A program made the position numbers and the translations under genes. 64,000 nucleotides of DNA from LMUY01 sp965199095 (lineage in GTDB: Bacteria; Pseudomonadota; Alphaproteobacteria; Acetobacterales; Acetobacteraceae), in assembly GCA_965199095.1 (NCBI GenBank), contig CBDAQM010000004.1, positions 434,001-498,000 of the forward strand, written 5' to 3'. Within the stretch, counting starts at the first letter, position 1. Every line of letters starts with the position of its first letter. The notes beneath the pieces are model-generated. The model was given only the letters and a program-made list of their open reading frames with translations. It searched no databases and was not told where the DNA came from. Below, piece after piece: positions 17,446 through 25,699 of the stretch.

Positions 17446-18252
17446 TCAGGCAGTCAGCGAGGCGTGCGTCGCCGCGGATACGGGCGGCGTGGCGGGACGG
17501 CGCTCCATCACCTCGTCCGCCTCCAGCCCGTACAGCTCCCGCGCCACGGCGTCGGTCAGCGCGGTCGGATCGTTGTCGAACACGACGCGCCCGCCGGCCA
17601 TGCCGATCAGCCGGTCGCAATAGCTCCGGGCCAGGTCCAGGGAGTGCAGGTTGCACAGCACGGTGAGCCCGAAATGCCGGTTGATCCGCTGCAGCGCGTC
17701 CATCACGATCTTGGCGTTGCGCGGATCCAGCGAGGCCACCGGCTCGTCGGCCAGCACGATCTCCGGCTCCTGCACCAGCGCGCGGCAGATCGCCACGCGC
17801 TGCTGCTGCCCGCCCGACAGATTGCCCGCGCGCTGCGCCGCCAGGCCGGCGATATCCATCTGCTCCAGCGCCGCCATCGCGATGGCACGGTCGCGGCGCG
17901 GCCACATCTTCGTCGACGCCCGCCAGCCCGGCACATGCGCCAGCCGGCCGAGCAGCACGTTGTCGAGCACGTCCAACCGGTCGACCAGGTTGAACTGCTG
18001 GAACACCATCGCGCATCGACGCCGCCAATCCCGCAGGGCCCGGCCACGCAGCGCGGTCACGTCCACACCATCGAAGCCGATGCGGCCCTGCGACGGGTCC
18101 GTCAGCCGGTTGATCATCCGAAGGGTGGTGGACTTGCCGGCGCCGGACCGTCCGATCACCCCGACGAACTGGCCACGTGGAATAGTGACGGAGACGTTGG
18201 AGACCGCAACGGACTTGCCGAACCGCTTGGTGAGCCCGTCCAGAACCAGCAC
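17446..18252 (-). CDS. phnC: Phosphonate ABC importer ATPase PhnC
   Basis: A 268-residue ATPase with Walker A GRSGAGKST (34-42), the PhnC-type MVFQQFNLVDRLDVLDNVL.G.L segment, signature LSGGQQQR and Walker B VLADEPVASLD. The H-loop is NLHSLDLARSYCDR. It is the first gene of the minus-strand unit, 57 nt downstream of a Pho-box-like site. The C-terminal tail of about 20 residues after the core (RRPATPPVSAATHAS) is slightly longer than usual. Confidence 0.92.
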   Translation of the reverse strand: MLVLDGLTKRFGKSVAVSNVSVTIPRGQFVGVIGRSGAGKSTTLRMINRLTDPSQGRIGFDGVDVTALRGRALRDWRRRCAMVFQQFNLVDRLDVLDNVLLGRLAHVPGWRASTKMWPRRDRAIAMAALEQMDIAGLAAQRAGNLSGGQQQRVAICRALVQEPEIVLADEPVASLDPRNAKIVMDALQRINRHFGLTVLCNLHSLDLARSYCDRLIGMAGGRVVFDNDPTALTDAVARELYGLEADEVMERRPATPPVSAATHASLTA

Positions 18253-18309
18253 CCAATTCTCCTGCCTGGCATCGGGGGACTGTCTACAGGCAAGGCGAGG
18301 AGGGCCGCG

Positions 18310-18327
18310 GTGAAGGTTTTATGACTC
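18310..18327 (-). promoter_or_regulatory. Pho-box-like site upstream of phnC
   Basis: Read on the minus strand from 18327 to 18310 the sequence is GAGTCAT-AAAA-CCTTCAC. The halves match CTGTCAT at 5/7 and 4/7, and the A-rich 4-nt spacer fits the PHO-box consensus. GTCATAAA is shared exactly with the site at 9383. It is the weakest of the three by half-site score, but position and orientation toward phnC agree. Confidence 0.4.
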
Positions 18328-18483
18328 GGCTGCCGGCGGCTTTCCAGGGCAGGCGACCCGCCGCGTCGGTCTGGTCGCTTGAGCATTTCCATCCGCGGGG
18401 CAGGCTGCTTGTCGGCCCGACGAAGCGGTGAGCGACGGGCAAGGGGGGCGGCGTTGGCCATAGGGGTGCCACCAAATGCGGTT

Positions 18484-18830
18484 GCTGGCGACCGTCGGCC
18501 GATCGCCGCACGCGGTTTGCGGCTTGTGGTGTCTGCGGCGGAGTGGCTGGTTCGCCGCGGCGCCTCGCCGAACGCGATCTCCGTCGCCGGCGCCATGGCC
18601 GCCTGCCTCGCGGGCATTGCCTTTGCCCTGACACGGCAGGCGCCGGGCGCTGCGGCGGCGCTCTGGCTGCTTGGGGCCATCGTCAGCATCGGCGGGCAGG
18701 CAGGCGACCTCATGCTCTCCAGCATCAAGCGGGACCTTGAAATAAAGGACATGGGGACGCTCATTCCGGCGATGGCGGGATGCTGGACCGGTTCAACTCC
18801 CTCCTTCTGGTCCCTGCCGCTCCACACTAA
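18484..18830 (+). pseudogene. Remnant joining a CDP-alcohol phosphatidyltransferase N-terminus to a CdsA C-terminus, frameshifted
   Basis: The first part (about 18490-18680) resembles the start of a CDP-alcohol phosphatidyltransferase (DRRPIAARG, then WLVRRGASPNAISVAG and a membrane helix). It runs straight into the C-terminal signature of phosphatidate cytidylyltransferase (GGQAGDLMLSSIKRDLEIKDMGTLIP). Just after that, the expected GHGG..DRFDS motif appears only in another frame (GGMLDRFNSLLL), so one base was lost near 18772. The frame used after the shift ends at TAA 18828-18830. Both halves miss most of their catalytic domain. These two enzymes are often encoded in one operon, so an internal deletion followed by a frameshift explains the structure. 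Confidence 0.65.
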
Positions 18831-19699
18831 TAGATGGCCATACCGCCATGAACCGGCAGCAGCGCGCCGGTGGTGAAACTTGCATCGTCGGAGGCGAGGT
18901 AGACGTAGGCCGCCGCCAACTCGGCAGGCTGGCCGGGGCGGCCCATGGGCGACTGGCTGCCGAACGTCTTCACCTGCTCCGGCTCCATCCCGGCGGGGAT
19001 GAAGGGCGTCCAGATCGGGCCTGGAAGCACGGCGTTCACCCTTATGCCCTTGTCGACCAGCATCTGCGCCAATCCGATGGTGAAGTTCGCGATGGCGGCC
19101 TTGGTCGCGGAGTAGACCAGCAGGCCTGGCATGGGGTGCTTCGCGTTCACCGAGGACGTGTTGATGATCGAAGCCCCGGGCTGAAGATGCGGCAACGCCG
19201 CTTTCGTCAAATAGAACTGCGAGTGTACGTTGACCCGGAAGATTTGCTCCCACTCCTCGTCCGGGATCTCGTCAAGCGTATTGTGGGTGACCTGGAATGC
19301 GCCGTTGTTGACCAAGATATCCAGGCGGCCGAACCGGTCGATCGCCGCCTTCACCAGTGCGCGGCAATGCGCCGAATCGCCGATGTTGCCCGGCAGTTTG
19401 ACCGCCTGCCGGCCGGCGTCGCGAACGCCTTGGGCGGCGTGCTCGGCGTCCTCCTCCTCGTCGAGGTACGAGAGCAGGACATTTGCACCTTCCCGCGCAA
19501 AGGCGAGCGCGACCGCGCGGCCGATCCCGGAATCGGCGCCGGTGATCAGCGCCACCCGGCCTTCAAGCCGGCCAGCGCCCTTGTAACTCGCCTCGCCGTA
19601 ATCCGGCTCCGGCTGCATCCGGGCGGATGAGCCTGGGTTCGCCTGCTCCTGAACCGGAAAGGATGGGCGAGGGTAGCGGGTGCGGGGATCGATCGCCAA
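18827..19699 (-). CDS. Short-chain dehydrogenase/reductase (general-stress SDR type)
   Basis: A 290-residue NAD(P)-dependent oxidoreductase. The N-terminal extension of about 45 residues (YPRPSFP..Q..PG..A.M.PEPDYGE..YKG) is characteristic of the YhdG/YghA/YdaD group of SDRs. The Rossmann motif TGADSGIG lies at about 53-60, NNGAFQ follows, and the catalytic Ser and Tyr/Lys are in NTSSVNA and YSATKAA. The C-terminal HGGMAIY is typical. Substrates of this group are poorly known; roles in stress response are common. Its stop codon overlaps the end of the convergent pseudogene. Confidence 0.85.
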   Translation of the reverse strand: MAIDPRTRYPRPSFPVQEQANPGSSARMQPEPDYGEASYKGAGRLEGRVALITGADSGIGRAVALAFAREGANVLLSYLDEEEDAEHAAQGVRDAGRQAVKLPGNIGDSAHCRALVKAAIDRFGRLDILVNNGAFQVTHNTLDEIPDEEWEQIFRVNVHSQFYLTKAALPHLQPGASIINTSSVNAKHPMPGLLVYSATKAAIANFTIGLAQMLVDKGIRVNAVLPGPIWTPFIPAGMEPEQVKTFGSQSPMGRPGQPAELAAAYVYLASDDASFTTGALLPVHGGMAIY

Positions 19700-19757
19700 A
19701 GACTGTCTCCTTGTCTCGGTTACTCACTCAACGGATTAGGATTCGCCAGGGCGGCCT

Positions 19758-19830
19758 CGTCGTAGGGTGGGCTTCAGCCCACCTCTTCGAGGCGCAGAGA
19801 CCATGGTGGGCTAAAGCCCACCCTACGACG
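19758..19830. repeat. Inverted pair of palindromic repeats (GTAGGGTGGGCT family)
   Basis: A 26-nt arm at 19758-19783 recurs in inverted orientation at 19805-19830 with one mismatch. Each arm is itself a small palindrome (GGTGGGCT .. AGCCCACC). The pair fills most of the gap between the SDR and alcohol dehydrogenase genes, both on the minus strand. This architecture resembles REP/BIME-type elements. A related GTAGGGTG hairpin is at 37986-38012. Confidence 0.75.
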
Positions 19831-19866
19831 TCCTCTCCAAAGAGTCGGTTTCATGGAAGCGATCTA

Positions 19867-21042
19867 CTAGTTCAGGTTGAACACCACCTTGACGCAGCCG
19901 TCAGCCTTGTCGCGGAACGTCTTGTACAGCTCCGGACCGTCATCGAGGGTCTTGCTGCGATGGGTGATCAGGAATGAGGGATCGATCTTGCCGTCCTGGA
20001 TGAGCTTGGTGAGCGGGTCGAGATAGCGTTTCACGTGTGTTTGGCCGCTCTTCATCGTCAGCCCCTTCTGCACCACGGACCCCATGTTGACCGGCACCGG
20101 CCCGCCATACACGCCCGGAACCGACACGATGCCGCAGGGACGTACCGCCGTGATCATCTGCTCCAGCGCGTACGGCCGCTGCGTGCTGGTCAGGGTTTCC
20201 TGCACGGCGCTCAGCACCCCCATGAAACCGTGGCCACCGGCACTCGCCTCCATGCCGACGCAGTCGATCACGGCATCGGGGCCGTTGCCGTGGGTGATCT
20301 CCTTGATCCGTTCCAACACGTCTTCTTGGCTAAGGATGATGATGTCGGTGGCGCCAGCCTGCCGCGCCAGGGCAATACGCTCGGGCACATCCTCGATGAC
20401 GATCACCCGCTCGGCGCCCATGACCACGGCGGACTTGATCGCGAACAGCCCGACCGGTCCCGCACCCCAGATGGCGATGGTCTCGCCGCCCTTGATTTCG
20501 CAATGTTCGGCGGCCTGCCACCCCGTCGGCAGGATGTCGGTCAGGAACAGCAATTGGTCGTCCGACATCCCTTCCGGCGCCTTCATCGGCGCCACGTCGG
20601 CCATCGGGACACGCACGTATTCGGCCTGCCCGCCCCAATAACCACCCGTCAGGTGCGAGTAGCCGAACAGCCCGGCGGTCGTGTAGCCGAACTGCTTGGC
20701 AGCCATCGCAGCGTTGCGGTTGGAGCGCTGGCAGCAGGACCAATTGCCCAGTTTGCACATGCGGCACTCGCCGCAATTGATGTTGAACGGAACGACGATC
20801 CGGTCGCCCTTCTTCCACTTATGGTCGGGGGAACCAACTTCGACCACCTCGCCCATGAACTCATGGCCGAGCACGTCGCCGCTTTCCATGGTGGGCATCT
20901 GCCCATCCATCAAATGCAGGTCGGACCCGCAGATGGCGCAACTCGTCACCTTGATGATGACATCGCGCGCATCTTCGATAACCGGGTCCGGCACCGTGTC
21001 GCACCGGATGTCGCCCTTGCCGTGCCAGCACAAAGCCCGCAT
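19867..21042 (-). CDS. Zinc-dependent alcohol dehydrogenase (formaldehyde dehydrogenase-like)
   Basis: A 391-residue medium-chain dehydrogenase. Catalytic-zinc ligands C38 (in CAICGSD), H60 and E61 (GHE) are intact, as are structural-zinc cysteines C90, C93, C96 and C104. The NAD-binding motif is WGAGPVG. The C-terminal region with the GFMGVLSAVQETLTSTQRP stretch and length near 390 fit the glutathione-independent formaldehyde dehydrogenase-like branch rather than simple ethanol dehydrogenases. The start is the ATG at 21042. It may share a stress or aldehyde-detoxification role with the SDR next to it. Confidence 0.85.
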   Translation of the reverse strand: MRALCWHGKGDIRCDTVPDPVIEDARDVIIKVTSCAICGSDLHLMDGQMPTMESGDVLGHEFMGEVVEVGSPDHKWKKGDRIVVPFNINCGECRMCKLGNWSCCQRSNRNAAMAAKQFGYTTAGLFGYSHLTGGYWGGQAEYVRVPMADVAPMKAPEGMSDDQLLFLTDILPTGWQAAEHCEIKGGETIAIWGAGPVGLFAIKSAVVMGAERVIVIEDVPERIALARQAGATDIIILSQEDVLERIKEITHGNGPDAVIDCVGMEASAGGHGFMGVLSAVQETLTSTQRPYALEQMITAVRPCGIVSVPGVYGGPVPVNMGSVVQKGLTMKSGQTHVKRYLDPLTKLIQDGKIDPSFLITHRSKTLDDGPELYKTFRDKADGCVKVVFNLN

Positions 21043-21372
21043 TTGCTAGTCTCCATGGAATTGCTCGATGCACGCCCGGCATTAAGGAGCCGCAGTATGC
21101 CTGTATCGTCCGACGCTCAAAGGATCGTGCAGTCTGAATGTTGCAAGCGGTCGGTATGACAAGCCCGTTATCGTGCTTTGCTGTATATCCTCCACTTCAA
21201 TATGCCGCGCGAGCGGATCGTCACCTGCACCTTCGCCATGTTTATCAAACGACATAAACAACGGTGTTTGTCAGCGAGGCTTCCAGGACGCGCAGCATTG
21301 TGTACGGCGCCGGCAGAGCTTCGTGCCACCAAGCGCGTCCGGCTGCGATAGTGCCAGCAAGAGGAGATCGCG
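21043..21372. other. 330-nt divergent intergenic region
   Basis: This gap separates the divergent alcohol dehydrogenase and metallo-hydrolase genes and must hold both promoters. No convincing gene is present. An imperfect dyad (9-nt arms, 7 of 9 pairs) spans 21251-21272 about 100 nt upstream of the hydrolase gene and could be an operator. I see no clear -35/-10 pair. Confidence 0.4.
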
Positions 21373-22248
21373 ATGACGCAGCAAGTACCCGTTGATCCAA
21401 ATTCCGTCACCGGCGACGTGCAGGACGATGGCACGACGGAGATCCTCAGCGACTTGGCTTATCAGCGGGAAGCCTTCGTCAACGTCGTGTTCTTCGGCAA
21501 TCCGGGCTCACGCGATTGGGTGTTGATCGACACGGGGATCCCCGGCGTGGCCGGCCGCATAAAGGCCGCAGCGGCGTCCCGGTTCGGGGACGTGCCGCCG
21601 AAGGCGATCGTGCTGACCCACGGACATTTCGACCATGTCGGCACGTTGCAGACCCTGGCGGAAGAGTGGCGGGCACCGGTCTTCGCCCACCCGTTGGAAC
21701 GACCCTACCTCGATGGCTCGGCCAGCTACCCGAAGGCGGATCCTACGGTGGGTGGCGGCGCCATGGCGCTGCTCTCGCCGCTGTATCCCCGAAGCCCGAT
21801 CGACGTACGCCAGCATCTTCGGAACTTGCCTGCCGATGGCGCCGTGCCGGGTATGCCTGGTTGGAGATGGCTGCACACGCCTGGCCATTCCGTCGGACAC
21901 GTATCGCTCTGGCGCGAGGCGGATCGCGCCCTCATCGTCGGCGACGCGTTCATCACAGTGGCGGGTGAAAGCGCCTACGCGACCGCAACTCAGGAGCCCG
22001 AGCTACACGGTCCGCCAAAATACTTCACGCATGATTGGCAGGCCGCCGCCAGGTCGGTTTGCACGCTGGCGGCGCTGGAACCCGAGACGGTCGTCACCGG
22101 GCACGGCAGGCCGATGACGGGCAAGACGATGCAAACCGCACTCCACGCGCTTGCCCACGAGTTCGAGCGGGTCGCCGTGCCGCAGGATGGACGGTATGTC
22201 GGGGACCCTCAACGTGCCGAAGACGGCAGCGCCTACAAGCCAGGCTGA
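21373..22248 (+). CDS. Metallo-beta-lactamase-fold hydrolase
   Basis: A 291-residue cytoplasmic protein with the full metal-binding set: HGHFDH at 83-88, a second histidine in HTPGHSVGHVS, the bridging aspartate in LIVGDAF, and a late histidine in VVTGHGRPM. That is the glyoxalase II/RNase Z/quorum-lactonase superfamily. The N-terminal strand with VLIDTG is conserved. A signal peptide is absent. Members have very different substrates (lactones, thioesters, phosphoesters), so none is assigned. It stands alone, divergent from the dehydrogenase gene. Confidence 0.85.
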   Translation: MTQQVPVDPNSVTGDVQDDGTTEILSDLAYQREAFVNVVFFGNPGSRDWVLIDTGIPGVAGRIKAAAASRFGDVPPKAIVLTHGHFDHVGTLQTLAEEWRAPVFAHPLERPYLDGSASYPKADPTVGGGAMALLSPLYPRSPIDVRQHLRNLPADGAVPGMPGWRWLHTPGHSVGHVSLWREADRALIVGDAFITVAGESAYATATQEPELHGPPKYFTHDWQAAARSVCTLAALEPETVVTGHGRPMTGKTMQTALHALAHEFERVAVPQDGRYVGDPQRAEDGSAYKPG

Positions 22249-22373
22249 CCTCCGCAGGGCGTCCCGTTAAGCCACGTGCTTTGCCCGCCTGAGCCCGTCC
22301 TCGTCTGGTATCTTGATAGAGGGCGGCTCAAGGATGTCGAGGGTTTTAAGCGCCAGGCCGCTGGACATTCCAA

Positions 22374-23315
22374 TCACTCTCCGCTCCGAGGAGTGAGGCC
22401 TAACCGTGGCGGCTCCTGATCCGGCGGTTTGATGAAATCGAGCAAGGCCCGTAGTGGCGCCGGCACCAGGCGACGCCCTGGATAGTAGAGGAACGGTCCG
22501 GAGAAGCTCTGCCACCAGGGCGTGAGAATCGGCTCCAGCGCGCCGCTGTCGAGGTGCGGGCGGAGCCAATCCTCAAACAGGTGGATGATGCCGCTCCCGG
22601 CGATTGCTGCCTCCACGGCAAGGTCGACCGCCGCGCCCGCGCTGACCACCAGCGGCCCGGCGGGGTCCACCCGCACCAGTTCGCCGTCGCGTTCGAACTC
22701 CCATAACGGGACTGCGCCGCTGCCAAAGCGGCCGCGCAGGCAGGCATGGCCCAGCAACTCGCGCGGGTGGCCCGGCCGGCCGTTGCGGCGCAGGTAGGCC
22801 GGTGACGCAGCCGTGGCGAAACGCTGGACGCGCGGCCCGATCGGCAGCGCGATCATGTCCTGCTCCAGCCGCTCGTCGTAGCGGATGCCGGCGTCGCAGC
22901 CAGCCGCCAACACGTCGACGAAGCCGTCGTCCGCCGTCACGTCCAGGCGGATATCCGGATATGCGGCGAGGAACGGCGGCACGATGCGCGGCAGCACCAG
23001 CCGCGCCGCACTGATCGGCACGTTCAGCCTGAGCGTACCTGCCGGCCGGTCGCGGAAGCCGTTGACCACGTCCACCGCCGCCTCCACCGCGGTCAGCGCC
23101 GGGCCGAGCCGTTCCAGCAGGCGCTGGCCGGCCTCCGTCGCCGCCACGCTGCGCGTCGTCCGGTGCAGCAGCCGCACGCCGAGCTGCCCCTCCAACCGCC
23201 GCACGGCGTCGCTCAGCCCGGACGCGCTGCCCCCGCTGGTGCGGGCGCCGTCGCGGAAACCGCCAGCGTGGACAACCGCGAGGAACGCCTGCAAATCCGC
23301 CAGATTGACTTGCAT
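22374..23315 (-). CDS. LysR-family transcriptional regulator
   Basis: A 313-residue regulator with an N-terminal winged helix (DLQAFLAVVHAGGFRDGARTSG, then LSDAVRRLEGQLGVRLLHRTTRSV) and a C-terminal periplasmic-binding-like effector domain from about residue 90. The HTH differs slightly from consensus (SGGSASGLSDAVRRLE where SQPALS..I..LE is usual). It is divergent from an aldo/keto reductase gene with 93 nt between starts, the classic arrangement for a LysR regulator controlling its neighbour. The C-terminal tail includes PPDQEPPRLG, which is common in the oxidoreductase-linked branch. Confidence 0.9.
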   Translation of the reverse strand: MQVNLADLQAFLAVVHAGGFRDGARTSGGSASGLSDAVRRLEGQLGVRLLHRTTRSVAATEAGQRLLERLGPALTAVEAAVDVVNGFRDRPAGTLRLNVPISAARLVLPRIVPPFLAAYPDIRLDVTADDGFVDVLAAGCDAGIRYDERLEQDMIALPIGPRVQRFATAASPAYLRRNGRPGHPRELLGHACLRGRFGSGAVPLWEFERDGELVRVDPAGPLVVSAGAAVDLAVEAAIAGSGIIHLFEDWLRPHLDSGALEPILTPWWQSFSGPFLYYPGRRLVPAPLRALLDFIKPPDQEPPRLGLTPRSGE

Positions 23316-23408
23316 TGTCCGCCACCCAGCACAACCCGTGCGGATTGTGCCCCCTTATCGCGTAGCAGGGCAACATCCAGCTATAGGCGAACGGAAAGGA
23401 CAACCACC

Positions 23409-24311
23409 ATGCCAACAATCGACAATGCTGGAACGTTCATGCTGGGTGACCGCACGGTCAGGCGGCTGGGCTACGGCGCCATGCAGCTTGCCGGGCCTGG
23501 CGTCTTCGGACCGCCAAAGGATCCGGACGGCGCCCGCGCCGTGCTGCGCGCCGCGGTCGAGAGCGGGGTCAACCACATCGACACCTCCGACTTCTACGGC
23601 CCCCACCTCACCAACCAGCTCATCCGCGAGGCGCTGCACCCCTATCCGGACGACCTCGTGATCGTCACCAAGATCGGCGCCCGGCGCGGTGAGGACAAAT
23701 CCTGGCTCCCGGCCACCTCGCCCGAGGCGTTGCGGAGCGCGGTCGAGGACAATTTGCGCAACCTCGGCCTCGACGTGCTGGACGTGGTGAATTTGCGCAG
23801 CATGTTCGGCATGCCCGGCCGGGCCGAGGGCTCGCTGGAGCCGCAGCTCACCGTGCTGGCCGAGCTGCAGCAGCAGGGCAAGGTGCGGCATATCGGGCTC
23901 AGCAACGTCACGGCGACGCAGGTGGCGGACTGCCGCCGCCTGTGCGAGATCGTCTGCGTGCAGAACCTGTACAACCTGGCGCATCGCGACGACGACGCGC
24001 TGATCGACGACCTCGCCCGCGACGGCATCGCCTATGTGCCGTTCTTCCCGCTGGGCGGGTTCAATCCGCTGCAATCCTCCGCGCTGTCCGACGTCGCACA
24101 CCGCCTTGGCGCCACGCCGATGCAGGTGGCGTTGGCCTGGCTGCTTCGCCGCTCGCCCAACATCCTGCTGATCCCGGGCACGTCGTCCGTCACGCATTTG
24201 CAGGAGAACCTCGCGGCGGCCGGGCTCGACCTCACGGACGAGACCATGGCCGCCTTGGACCAGGTCGCGGGCCAGCACGCTCCGGCACAGGCGCGCCACG
24301 CGGCGCATTGA
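23409..24311 (+). CDS. Aldo/keto reductase
   Basis: A 300-residue NADPH-dependent reductase. The start at ATG 23409 follows the AAAGGACAACC ribosome-binding region; an upstream open frame belongs to the LysR antisense. D58 (HIDTSD), Y63 and K88 (VTKIG) of the catalytic tetrad are present. The usual histidine position lies in DVVNLRSMF, so it is replaced by arginine, as in a subgroup of AKRs. NADPH-binding PGTSSVTHLQENL is intact. Likely regulated by the divergent LysR gene. Substrate unknown. Confidence 0.88.
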   Translation: MPTIDNAGTFMLGDRTVRRLGYGAMQLAGPGVFGPPKDPDGARAVLRAAVESGVNHIDTSDFYGPHLTNQLIREALHPYPDDLVIVTKIGARRGEDKSWLPATSPEALRSAVEDNLRNLGLDVLDVVNLRSMFGMPGRAEGSLEPQLTVLAELQQQGKVRHIGLSNVTATQVADCRRLCEIVCVQNLYNLAHRDDDALIDDLARDGIAYVPFFPLGGFNPLQSSALSDVAHRLGATPMQVALAWLLRRSPNILLIPGTSSVTHLQENLAAAGLDLTDETMAALDQVAGQHAPAQARHAAH

Positions 24312-24365
24312 CCAGCCAGTCCAAGCCCGCCAGGCTGCGTTTCGTCGCCTGAGCGGGGAGGGTCG

Positions 24366-25535
24366 ATGAAACGGGTCGGAGTCGGCCTGGTCGGCAGCGG
24401 CTTCGTCGCCGAACTGCACATGCATGCCTACCGCCGGGTCTACGGCGTGGATGCGCAGGTGGTCAGCGTGTGCTCGCGCGGGGACCATGTGACGGGGTTT
24501 GCCGCGCGCCACGGCATTCCCGCCACGTGCCGCGACTACCGTGACCTGCTGTCCGACCCGGCGATCGACGTGATCGACCTCTGCACCCCGCCGGCCACCC
24601 ATGCGGAGATGGTCGTCGCCTGCATGCAGGCTGGCAAGCACGTGATCTGCGAAAAGCCGTTCACCGGCTATTTCGGCCAGCCCGGCGACCCCACGCCGAT
24701 CGGCCAGAGGGTGCCGAAGGCGGTGATGCGGCAGCGCGTGATGGAGCAGATGGACGCGATGTGCACGGCCATCCGCGCCACCGGCAAGCTGTTCCTATAT
24801 GCCGAGGATTGGGTCTATGCCCCCGCTATCCGCAAGATGGCGGAGATGATCCGCGCCACCCGCGACAAGATCCTGTTCATGAAGGCGGAGGAAAGCCATA
24901 GCGGCTCCCATGCCGGGCACGCCGCCCGCTGGGACATGACCGGCGGCGGCGCGTTGCTGCGCCAGGGCTGCCACCCGCTGTCGGCCGTGCTGCACCTGAA
25001 GCAGGTGGAGGCCGCGGCGCGCAACGAACAGATCGCGGTAGCGGATGTCACCTGTGACGTGGGGCACATCACCAACCGCCTGCCGGACGCGGACAGGCGC
25101 TACCTCAACGCGCACCCCGTCGATGTGGAGGATTGGGGGATGCTGAGCCTGTCCTTCACCGACGGCGCCAAGGCCACCGTGTTCGCCGGGGACATGATCC
25201 TGGGCGGCGTGCGCAACCTGGTGGAGACCTACACGAGCGGCGGCGTGCTGTTCGCCAATATCGCGCCCAACACCCACATGGTGACCTACCAGACCGACGA
25301 GGCGAAGCTGAACGGCGTGTACATCACCGAAAAGGTGGACCGGAAAACCGGCTGGCAAATGGTCTGCCTGGAGGAGGAGTGGACGCGCGGCTACTGCCAG
25401 GAGATCCAGGACTTCATGGAATGCGTGGTGACCGGGCGGCAGCCTTTGGCCGGTCTTGACCTCGCCTACCAGGCGATCCGGGTCCACTATGCCGCCTACC
25501 AGGCCGCCGAAGAAGGCCGGCGCATCACGCTGTGA
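24366..25535 (+). CDS. Gfo/Idh/MocA-family oxidoreductase
   Basis: A 389-residue NAD(P)-dependent dehydrogenase. The N-terminal Rossmann motif is GLVGSGFVAELHMHAYRR; the family catalytic lysine lies in HVICEKPFTG near residue 100. The C-terminal alpha/beta domain carries a DWGMLSLSFTDGAKA.V segment. Such enzymes act on sugars, inositols and related polyols. It follows the aldo/keto reductase by 54 nt on the same strand and may be co-transcribed. An insertion near 105-125 (GYFGQPGDPTPIGQRVPK) is longer than in typical members. Confidence 0.85.
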   Translation: MKRVGVGLVGSGFVAELHMHAYRRVYGVDAQVVSVCSRGDHVTGFAARHGIPATCRDYRDLLSDPAIDVIDLCTPPATHAEMVVACMQAGKHVICEKPFTGYFGQPGDPTPIGQRVPKAVMRQRVMEQMDAMCTAIRATGKLFLYAEDWVYAPAIRKMAEMIRATRDKILFMKAEESHSGSHAGHAARWDMTGGGALLRQGCHPLSAVLHLKQVEAAARNEQIAVADVTCDVGHITNRLPDADRRYLNAHPVDVEDWGMLSLSFTDGAKATVFAGDMILGGVRNLVETYTSGGVLFANIAPNTHMVTYQTDEAKLNGVYITEKVDRKTGWQMVCLEEEWTRGYCQEIQDFMECVVTGRQPLAGLDLAYQAIRVHYAAYQAAEEGRRITL

Positions 25536-25629
25536 CGTCGCGCGTGCGAGGACGCCAGAACGCAATCCCCGACGCGCGAGACTGTGCATTTGGCCCTCCC
25601 CTCCACCGCCCTTCCACGGGCTTACGCCC

Positions 25630-25675
25630 GCGGAACCTTTGGCAGTTCCGCCCAACCCTCTCCCAAAAGGAGAGG
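25630..25675. terminator. Two tandem hairpins between convergent genes
   Basis: GCGGAAC (25630-25636) pairs with GTTCCGC (25645-25651); then CCTCTCC (25657-25663) pairs with GGAGAGG (25669-25675) and is followed by ACTTTT. They lie between the Gfo/Idh gene (+) and the monooxygenase gene (-). The second stem is a member of the CCTCTCC/GGAGAGG repeat seen near 3987 and 47385. Likely a transcription stop for the plus-strand genes. Confidence 0.6.
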
Positions 25676-25699
25676 ACTTTTGCCTGAAGCAATCAGGCT

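Noticed and set aside
21168..21434. An 88-codon minus-strand frame in the ADH-hydrolase gap
   Set aside because: It overlaps the hydrolase start, has no ribosome-binding site and its sequence has no domain-like pattern.
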